Source: Candidatus Berkelbacteria bacterium CG10_big_fil_rev_8_21_14_0_10_43_13 (lineage in GTDB: Bacteria; Patescibacteriota; UBA1384; XYA2-FULL-43-10; 1-14-0-10-43-13). Taken from it: a stretch of DNA of 34,568 nt. Below the pieces are notes generated by a model. That model was not told the DNA's origin. It saw nothing but the letters and a program-made list of their open reading frames with translations, and searched no databases. The position numbers were made by a program, and so were the translations under genes. The stretch covers positions 2,952 to 37,519 of the forward strand of contig PEZW01000021.1 in NCBI GenBank assembly GCA_002773985.1, given 5' to 3'. Below, piece after piece: positions 28,273 to 34,568 of this stretch (its first letter is position 1; each line of letters begins with the position of its first letter).

Positions 28273-28342
28273 CACCCCGCCTGCACCCAAGGCGGGGCAA
28301 GCTAAACTATACTTTACCCCGACCTAAATTTCAGGCGGGGCC
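28273..28342. repeat. Palindromic elements P4 and P5 flanking a tRNA-Gly D-arm fragment
   Basis: P4 ACCCCGCC-TGCACCCAA-GGCGGGGCAAG; P5 TTACCCCGACCTAAATTTCAGGCGGGGCC; between them GCTAAACTATACT, which shares CTAAACTATACT with tRNA-Gly(CCC) at 28202-28213. Confidence 0.8.
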
Positions 28343-28480
28343 GCAGATGGCGTATATTTAACAATCTCTAGCTTAAAATTTACCACTTTCACTCGATAAT
28401 AACAACACTTTTACCGTTGATAATCAGAAAACTGCCTACATTTACAAACAGAGTAAAAAACGGTTTAATTATATTAGTCT

Positions 28481-28617
28481 CTAACGCGTTATATGTAATT
28501 ATTGTTCGAAGCTGAAAACTATCAGCTGAGAACTTAAAAAGTTTATTAAACTTCTCACTTCCGCTCGAAGAATAAAAAAACAGTTAAATGTTAATTTAAT
28601 TGCACATAACGCGTTAG
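28481..28617. repeat. Nested inverted-repeat region (structured element)
   Basis: Outer arms CTAACGCGTTATATGTAATTA / TAATTGCACATAACGCGTTAG (19/21 paired); inner TTCGAAGC/GCTCGAAG arms; hairpins AGCTGA-AAACTA-TCAGCT and AAGTTTA-T-TAAACTT. Confidence 0.85.
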
Positions 28618-28709
28618 TTTCTAATAAAAACCTTAGTTTCAGAAAAAAATCAGTATGTTTTAGTATTGTTAAAAGGTTTATGATGTTAAATTGTTCAATA
28701 GCTTAGCTC

Positions 28710-29504
28710 ATGATTAGATACCGCCAAAAACAAAAACGACGCAAAACTATGGCTATCGCCGTTTTTCTTTTTTTAATATTCGCTGCAGCCGGAATAAGTT
28801 TTTTAATTTCATCGCGAAATTCACAAATTATTGCAACTGCAGACACCACAGAACCTGACAACCCTGATACCCTACCAAAAGGTAGTGTGACGGAAGAAGC
28901 TCCAACAAAAACAGAGATAGTTTGCCTCGATCCTGGTCATGGTGGTAAGGACGCCGGAGCTGTTTACAAAAACATCACAGAATCAGAACTAAACCTAAAA
29001 GTCGCATTACAAGTCAGAGATATGTTGGAGGCCGACGGATACAAGGTATATATGAGCAGGTCTGACGATTCGTTTGTCTACAAACGTCCTCGCGCCAGAT
29101 ATTGTAATTCTATCAATGCCTCGATAATGGTGGCGATTCATCATAATTCCTACAACACTGACCACAACGTGAATTACAGCACAGCCCTTTACAACAAAGA
29201 TATCGACAAGGCTCTGGCCGCCAGCGTTTTGAACGCCGTTTCAGAAAAACTGAATACCAGAAATCAGGGTATCGCCACCTTCGACGACTCCCTGCTTTAT
29301 ATCGCCACGATGCCAGCGATGCTGTCTGAAGCAACTTTTATTACCAGTAGTGCTGAATATCAGCAAATCATTCAGAAAAATTCGCCACGAATTACTGCCG
29401 AAGCACAAGGCATCGCTACCGGTATTGAAAACTATTTCGCCGACCAGACAGCTTCGGCTGATATCACGAGTACAGACTCTCTTATCATCGACAGACCCGA
29501 CTAG
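28710..29504 (+). CDS. N-acetylmuramoyl-L-alanine amidase (Amidase_3)
   Basis: N-terminal TM; IVCLDPGHGGKDAGAVYKNITESELNL, MSRSDD, ASIMVAIHHNSYN, MLSEATFIT. Confidence 0.92.
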   Translation: MIRYRQKQKRRKTMAIAVFLFLIFAAAGISFLISSRNSQIIATADTTEPDNPDTLPKGSVTEEAPTKTEIVCLDPGHGGKDAGAVYKNITESELNLKVALQVRDMLEADGYKVYMSRSDDSFVYKRPRARYCNSINASIMVAIHHNSYNTDHNVNYSTALYNKDIDKALAASVLNAVSEKLNTRNQGIATFDDSLLYIATMPAMLSEATFITSSAEYQQIIQKNSPRITAEAQGIATGIENYFADQTASADITSTDSLIIDRPD

Positions 29505-29535
29505 CCAGGTTCGATAGCAAATTTATGCTATTTAA

Positions 29536-29565
29536 TCTTGAAAACAGGCTTCGTCTGTTTTTTTG
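29536..29565 (+). terminator. Rho-independent terminator after the amidase gene
   Basis: TTGAAAACAG-GCTTCGT-CTGTTTTTTTG. Confidence 0.75.
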
Positions 29566-29612
29566 TTGATAACTTTGTTCAGTTTTTGTTCGGTTTAGTT
29601 TATACTGGTGAT

Positions 29613-30896
29613 ATGGGCATAAATACTGAGCCAAAAAATTACCAAGTCCTTTTTCTCGACATGAACTCTTTTTTTGCTTCAGTCGAGCAACAGGTCCGAC
29701 CGGAATTGCGCGGCAAACCGATTGGCGTCGCGCCATACACTGGTGACTCCGGCTGTATCATTGCCGCCTCGATCGAGGCCAAGCGACAGGGTGTCAAAAT
29801 CTGTCGCATTGGTGAGGCTAAAAAAATCATACCAAGTATGACTATTTTAGAGGCTCGCCCAGCGCTGTATATGCTTTATCACAAAGAAATTCGCAAAGTT
29901 ATCGAAAAATTTACACCTTACTATCGCGCCATGAGTATCGATGAGTTTGCTATTTGCCTGACACCGCTGGATCAAAATTACAATAATTCGATTAAATTAG
30001 CCCGAAAAATTAAACAAACAATAAAGTCTGAAGTTGGTGACTATTTGAATTGTTCAGTTGGAATAAGCACCAGCAAATTTCTCGCCAAGATGGCGGCGAG
30101 CAGTCAAAAACCCGATGGTTTGGTCGTCTTGAATCTTGGTCAACTTGAAAATTTTTACGCCAAATTAAAACTAACCGATCTGACCGGTGTCAACTTTCGG
30201 ACAGAAGCGAGATTAAATTTTATCGGTATCAAATCACCACTTGATTTTTATAACTGTAATTTGAGTTATCTATCAACGACCTTAAAACACGCCGGCAAAA
30301 ATTGGTATTATCGTCTTCGCGGTTATGAAGTCGATGACTTTATTTCCAAGACAAAAACTATTGGTCATTCTCATGTTTTAGAACCGGCCTTGCGTGACAA
30401 AAACTCCGCTCTTTCTGTTTTACACAAATTAGTTTTTAAGGCCGGATATCGTTTGCGACAAGAAAATTATTTGGCTGGCGGAGTCTATCTCACAATCGGT
30501 TTTTCAGATCGGACGACCTTTAGTCAATCACAAAAATCAGTCGATTTTTTTTCCGACAATATGACGTTTTGGCAAAAAATAGAATTAATCCTGAAAAAAT
30601 GTCCCTGGCCCGGTCAGCCTGTCTCGCCGTCGGTCTCGGCTGGCCCAAGCCCAGACGGAAGTCAAGGCGGACCGATTTATCTGGCGGTCGGTGCTTTCAA
30701 TTTGAAGAAAAATAAAGGCGAGCAAATTTCTATTTTTGCCGAAATAGAAAAACGCAAAAAGTTGGCGACTGCACTTGATCATATAAACGATGATTTCGGC
30801 GCCGACACCGTTATCTCCGCCTCAATGATGCAAGCCGGTGATTCCGCCCCCGATCGCATCCCCTTCGGCCGCCCACGATATGACATTTTGCACTAA
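29613..30896 (+). CDS. dinB: Y-family DNA polymerase IV
   Basis: VLFLDMNSFFASVEQQ, YRAMSIDEFAICL, CSVGISTSKFLAKMAASSQKPDGLVVL; upstream ORF start (29538) lies in a terminator, so the ATG at 29613 is preferred. Confidence 0.93.
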   Translation: MGINTEPKNYQVLFLDMNSFFASVEQQVRPELRGKPIGVAPYTGDSGCIIAASIEAKRQGVKICRIGEAKKIIPSMTILEARPALYMLYHKEIRKVIEKFTPYYRAMSIDEFAICLTPLDQNYNNSIKLARKIKQTIKSEVGDYLNCSVGISTSKFLAKMAASSQKPDGLVVLNLGQLENFYAKLKLTDLTGVNFRTEARLNFIGIKSPLDFYNCNLSYLSTTLKHAGKNWYYRLRGYEVDDFISKTKTIGHSHVLEPALRDKNSALSVLHKLVFKAGYRLRQENYLAGGVYLTIGFSDRTTFSQSQKSVDFFSDNMTFWQKIELILKKCPWPGQPVSPSVSAGPSPDGSQGGPIYLAVGAFNLKKNKGEQISIFAEIEKRKKLATALDHINDDFGADTVISASMMQAGDSAPDRIPFGRPRYDILH

Positions 30897-30936
30897 AAAA
30901 TTTAAAAGTTTAATTTTATTATGTTATCATTAGCTT

Positions 30937-31704
30937 ATGACAATATTGCATTCAATAATTCTCGGTATTATCGAAGGAATTACGGAGTTTTTGCCGATCT
31001 CTTCGACCGCTCATTTGGTTTTGGTTTCTCATTTACTTCAAATCAGCCAATCTGAATTTGTCAAAACCTTCGAAATATCTATTCAATTCGGTGCTATCTT
31101 GGCAGTTCTATATTTGTATTGGCAAAAAATTTTCCATAACTTTGAAGTCTTAAAACGCATCATCGTTGCCTTTATCCCGACCGGAATTTTGGGCTTAATA
31201 TTTTACAAAGTTGTCAAAAATTTCCTGCTTGAAGATATATCCGTCATCATCTGGGCGATGATTCTCGGTGGTGTTTTTCTGATTCTTTTCGAACGTTGGC
31301 ACCAAGAAAAAGCTGAAGCAACTGCTCAGCTTGAAAATATCACTTACAAGCAATGCCTTGTTCTCGGTGTTTTTCAGTCTTTCGCCATGGTTCCCGGGGT
31401 TTCGAGGTCAGCGGCGACAATCATCGGAGGTCTTTTCTTGGGACTGAAGCGCAAAACCATCGTTGAGTTTTCTTTTCTCCTCGCGCTACCGACAATGCTG
31501 GCGGCGGCAGGATATGACTTGATTAAAACCAGCGCAACCTTCACTTCAAATGATTTTTTTGCGCTCGGTATTGGATTTGCGGTTTCGTTCGTCGTCGCCG
31601 TACTGGCAATTAAATTTTTACTCGATTATGTCCGCAAACATGACTTTACCGCTTTTGGCATCTACCGCATCGTCGCCGGCATCGTATTACTTTTGACTCT
31701 CTAA
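30937..31704 (+). CDS. uppP: Undecaprenyl-diphosphate phosphatase
   Basis: GIIEGITEFLPISSTAHLVLV and MVPGVSRSAATIIGGLFLGL. Confidence 0.96.
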   Translation: MTILHSIILGIIEGITEFLPISSTAHLVLVSHLLQISQSEFVKTFEISIQFGAILAVLYLYWQKIFHNFEVLKRIIVAFIPTGILGLIFYKVVKNFLLEDISVIIWAMILGGVFLILFERWHQEKAEATAQLENITYKQCLVLGVFQSFAMVPGVSRSAATIIGGLFLGLKRKTIVEFSFLLALPTMLAAAGYDLIKTSATFTSNDFFALGIGFAVSFVVAVLAIKFLLDYVRKHDFTAFGIYRIVAGIVLLLTL

Positions 31705-31842
31705 TATTTTGTAAATATAAGATCCGCCAGAGTTTACCCGGTATTCTGATACGGGACAGGAATGACAGCCGTGTTAGCGGTTATGTTTTTTTGTTGAATT
31801 ATATCTCAAAAAGTGATAATATCTTGGTTGTCACGCTAGCAC

Positions 31843-31894
31843 GGGGTCGTAGTGTAGCGGTTATCACGAGCCGATGGACATCGGCTAGATCGCC
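31843..31894 (+). pseudogene. tRNA-Asp 5' fragment with replaced anticodon arm, truncated in the T-stem
   Basis: GGGGTCGTAGTGTAGCGGTTATCACG identical (26 nt) to the intact tRNA-Asp 5' end; AGATCGCC also shared; anticodon arm replaced by AGCCGAT-GGAC-ATCGGCT. Confidence 0.9.
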
Positions 31895-31902
31895 AACAAA
31901 AT

Positions 31903-32169
31903 ATGAAATCTGCGGTATATATTCTAGAATTGTGCAATGGTCAATACTATATTGGCTCTACCCCCAATTTAGAAAGACGACTAAACGAGCATCGGCTCGG
32001 TAAAGCAATGAGCACAAAGGGGAAATTGCCATTTAAACTTGTCTTCAGCCAGGGTTTTGTACAATTACAAGAAGCCCGAAATATGGAATACAAGCTTAAG
32101 AAATATAAAAACAAGAATATAATTAAACAAATTGTTGCCGACGGTTTTATAAAATCGTCCGGGTGTTAG
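31903..32169 (+). CDS. GIY-YIG nuclease domain protein
   Basis: MKSAVYILELCNGQYYIGSTPNLERRLNEHRLGKAMSTKGKLPFKLVFSQGFVQLQEARNMEYKLKKYKNKN. Confidence 0.93.
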   Translation: MKSAVYILELCNGQYYIGSTPNLERRLNEHRLGKAMSTKGKLPFKLVFSQGFVQLQEARNMEYKLKKYKNKNIIKQIVADGFIKSSGC

Positions 32170-32292
32170 TAAATTTTTTCGATCGGTCCGATTGGGGTCG
32201 TAGTGTAGCGGTTATCACGTCTCCCTGTCACGGAGAAGATCGCCGGTTCGAATCCGGTCGACCCCGCCATTGGATCGATCGAAAAAATTTAC
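32169..32292. repeat. 21-bp inverted repeat enclosing tRNA-Asp
   Basis: Left GTAAATTTTTTCGATCGGTCC (32169-32189), right GGATCGATCGAAAAAATTTAC (32272-32292); 20/21 complementary. Confidence 0.9.
32194..32269 (+). tRNA. tRNA-Asp(GTC)
   Basis: GGGGTCG-TA-GTGTAGCGGTTATCACG TCTCC CTGTCAC GGAGA AGATC GCCGG TTCGAAT CCGGT CGACCCC G CCA. Confidence 0.96.
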
Positions 32293-32353
32293 TTTGGTAA
32301 TTCCGCTTGATTTATCAAGATTTTACAGCGGCAAAGAATTGTCGACTTCACTT

Positions 32354-32384
32354 GAAAAAGTAGCTCGTTAAGAGCTATTTTTTT
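32354..32384 (+). terminator. Terminator T1
   Basis: AAAAAGTAGCTC-GTTA-AGAGCTATTTTTTT. Confidence 0.8.
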
Positions 32385-32509
32385 GTTGTATGGCAGACCG
32401 GACATAAAACTTTCAATGTAATGTAAAATTTCGGACTGAAATTTAAATTAAGTATATTGACAATCGTCTACCATTCGACTACAATTAGTATATAAACAAG
32501 GAGGCTATA

Positions 32510-33541
32510 ATGTTCGAGCCAAAATATAATATCACCTCGAAACTCTTACAAAACATCAAAAGAATTGGTGTTATTGTTGCTGATCTAAACAATCGGCACT
32601 TTTCGAAATTGACCTTAGTTAAACTGGAAAAAACCGCCAGAGAGGTTTCCTCGCATTCCTCGACCAGTATTGAGGGCAATCCGTTGCCTTTGACTGAAGT
32701 TAAAAAAATCATTAAAAACAGACCAGAAAACTTGCGAGACAGCGAAAAAGAAATTATTAATTACAACCAAGCGTTAGAAATATTAGACGCAGATATTCGG
32801 AATAACGCAACCAAATTCAATCTTGATTTAATACTAAAAACTCAAAAGATTGTTACCAACGAATTAATAAACGACTTTAATTCCGGCAAAATTCGTCAGC
32901 AACCAGTCTTCGTTAATGATCCGATAGCCAGAAAAGCGATCTATCTGCCACCGGATCACAAAGATGTTAAGAATCTTCTTGATGATTTGATTAAATATAT
33001 TACGACTAACAAAAACAGCATTGATCCACTAATCCTGGCTGGTCTTTTTCACAAACAATTTGTAATCATCCACCCATTCATTGATGGAAATGGCCGAACC
33101 GCAAGATTAATAACAAAAGTTCTTCTCGCTAATATGGGGCTCAACACTTTCAATCTTTTCAGCTTTGAGAACTACTACAATCAAAATGTTAGTAAATATT
33201 TTGAGAATGTCGGAATTTGTGGCAATTACTACGATCTGAAAGATCAAATTGATTTTACAACATGGTTAGAATATTTCACCGACGGAATAATTGATGAGTT
33301 TATGCGAGTCAGTAAAATCCTAAACACTGAAACCATCTCTCCTGAGACAACCTTAAAGCCATATCACCAAAAAATTCTTGATTTTATTAAGAAAAACGGC
33401 TTTATTGCCGATCGTGACTACACCAAACTAACCGATCGGGCTAAACCGACCAGAAACAAGGATTTTAATAAACTCATTGAGCTTGATTTAATCAAACGGC
33501 TCGGCAAAGGCAAAGCGACCTACTACAAACTGAGAGATTAA
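32510..33541 (+). CDS. Fic-family protein
   Basis: Fic motif HPFIDGNGRTARL; upstream SSTSIEGNPL resembles Fic-family N-terminal segments; C-terminal winged-helix-like region. Confidence 0.94.
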   Translation: MFEPKYNITSKLLQNIKRIGVIVADLNNRHFSKLTLVKLEKTAREVSSHSSTSIEGNPLPLTEVKKIIKNRPENLRDSEKEIINYNQALEILDADIRNNATKFNLDLILKTQKIVTNELINDFNSGKIRQQPVFVNDPIARKAIYLPPDHKDVKNLLDDLIKYITTNKNSIDPLILAGLFHKQFVIIHPFIDGNGRTARLITKVLLANMGLNTFNLFSFENYYNQNVSKYFENVGICGNYYDLKDQIDFTTWLEYFTDGIIDEFMRVSKILNTETISPETTLKPYHQKILDFIKKNGFIADRDYTKLTDRAKPTRNKDFNKLIELDLIKRLGKGKATYYKLRD

Positions 33542-33596
33542 AATGTCTCAAAAGCACAAAACTTTGTATGTGCTTAATTGGTTTCACGGCAATAAT

Positions 33597-33728
33597 TTTA
33601 TCCCCCTTCGCCAGAAAACCCAGTGGCAAGACAGCGGGATGAATGGCGAAGTGGATCTGGCTACGGAGGGATTGAAGCAAATTAAATAATGCTGACACCC
33701 CGACGGCTCGGCCACGGGAAGCTTCATT
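33597..33728 (-). repeat. Dispersed repeat, copy B (inverted relative to 4645-4803)
   Basis: Reverse complement reads GAAGCTTCCCGTGGCCGAGCCGTCGGGGTGTCAGCATTATTTAATTTGCTTCAATCCCTCCGTAGCCAGATCCACTTCGCC...GGGGGATAAA. Confidence 0.9.
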
Positions 33729-33756
33729 AAAGGTTCTAGACCACACTGCCCCGCCA

Positions 33757-33788
33757 TTAAAAAATAGCTCTTGACGAGATATTTTTTT
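33757..33788 (+). terminator. Terminator-like hairpin T2
   Basis: TTAAAAAATAGCTC-TTGAC-GAGATATTTTTTT, related to T1/T3. Confidence 0.65.
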
Positions 33789-33842
33789 GTTGTTTACGGC
33801 TAAATTTGACATCATCCGGTTGGTAGCTGTATCATTGAACCT

Positions 33843-34232
33843 ATGCAAAGCGAAACAAAAATTGAAAAAATTGTGAAAAACCTGACCACACAGATGGTTA
33901 AGGGGTTTGCTGATCAGGAGAAAAGATTTGATAATAAAATTGAAAACCTGACCGCACAGATGGTCAAAGGTTTTACTGATCAGGAGAAAAGATTTGATAA
34001 TAAAATTGAGAATCTGGCTGTCTCTGTGGCGAATGGTTTTGCTGATCAGAACGAACGGTTTGGGAAAAGATTTGATAATCTTGAAAAAGATAATGTTTGG
34101 ATCAAAGATACGCTAGAAAATCATTCGTCAACACTTGCCCGTCTCGACCAGGAAAGATTTTTTACCATCAATCACGTCAACCGGTTGGAATCAGAGATTA
34201 AGGAAATCAAAAAATTTCTCAAACTAGCATAA
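33843..34232 (+). CDS. Coiled-coil protein with 22-aa (66-bp) tandem repeats
   Basis: NLTTQMVKGFADQEKRFDNKIE / NLTAQMVKGFTDQEKRFDNKIE / NLAVSVANGFADQNERFGKRFD. Confidence 0.75.
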   Translation: MQSETKIEKIVKNLTTQMVKGFADQEKRFDNKIENLTAQMVKGFTDQEKRFDNKIENLAVSVANGFADQNERFGKRFDNLEKDNVWIKDTLENHSSTLARLDQERFFTINHVNRLESEIKEIKKFLKLA

Positions 34233-34314
34233 CAAAAATCATTCTATAATCCCCATCCTTTATATTATCTTTCTGGAGCAAAAAGTTCTGATTTCCTCCA
34301 CTATGCTCCGCCAT

Positions 34315-34346
34315 TAAAAAAGTAGCTCCTGACGAGCTATTTTTTG
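34315..34346 (+). terminator. Terminator T3
   Basis: AAAAAAGTAGCTC-CTGAC-GAGCTATTTTTTG. Confidence 0.75.
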
Positions 34347-34435
34347 TTTAGAACAGACCTGTATTATGTAGAATTTATTAATTTATGTATTAAGCTTCAA
34401 ATTAGAAATTAAGGATATTTTTTGTCAATACTTAA

Positions 34436-34477
34436 TAGAAATGTCCGGTTTGAACTTTTTAGAAATGTCCTGTTTTT
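34436..34477 (+). mobile_element. Putative IS481-like element terminus (transposase presumably beyond the window)
   Basis: Two direct copies of TAGAAATGTCC(G/T)GTTT; followed by promoter-like sequence and AAGGAATT at the window edge. Confidence 0.5.
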
Positions 34478-34568
34478 GTGGCTTAATATCAAAATCTGGG
34501 TGCTAAAAGTACCAGTTTGTGCTATTCTAGAGCCAATAATCAATCATTTATCTACAAGGAATTGTATT

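Noticed and set aside
29538-29612. Upstream start of dinB at 29538
   Set aside because: Overlaps the amidase terminator and promoter-like sequence; the ATG at 29613 directly precedes the conserved N-terminus.
31843-32269. Group I intron in tRNA-Asp encoding the GIY-YIG ORF
   Set aside because: The downstream copy is a complete tRNA, not a 3' exon, and there is too little flanking sequence for an intron core.

Overview
This 34.6-kb window looks like part of a small-genome bacterium, probably Patescibacteria/CPR (inferred from gene content and style, no database check). TGA is used as a stop. The backbone is ordinary: an ABC exporter, a Nudix hydrolase, a TrpR/YerC-like regulator, a beta-propeller glycosidase-like protein, a 3294-aa surface protein with a small membrane protein and a MacB-like ABC transporter, a GC-rich alpha/beta-hydrolase lipoprotein, FeoA/FeoB, GT2/PMT-type glycosyltransferases, a peptidoglycan amidase, DinB, UppP, Fic and a coiled-coil protein. 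Eight intact tRNA genes are visible (Arg-TCT, Arg-TCG, Pro-TGG, Gly-TCC, His-GTG, Thr-CGT, Gly-CCC, Asp-GTC). The most interesting signal is in and around these tRNAs. Three small GIY-YIG nuclease ORFs each lie between two tRNA or tRNA-fragment copies. In two cases one copy is complete and the other is a remnant of the same tRNA. A family of short GC-rich palindromes (ACCCCGCC...GGCGGGG) sits inside the D-loop and variable-loop positions of tRNA remnants, and tRNA-Asp is enclosed in a near-perfect 21-bp inverted repeat. Together these suggest an under-described tRNA-targeting GIY-YIG/palindrome mobile system. Other notable items: a TrpR-like gene bracketed by two near-identical 28-bp palindromes, a dispersed ~130-bp repeat present twice, a four-helix-bundle (S23/Avd-like) gene flanked by oppositely oriented TGGATAG arrays, a nested inverted-repeat structure at 28.48-28.62 kb, and an IS481-like end at the right edge.
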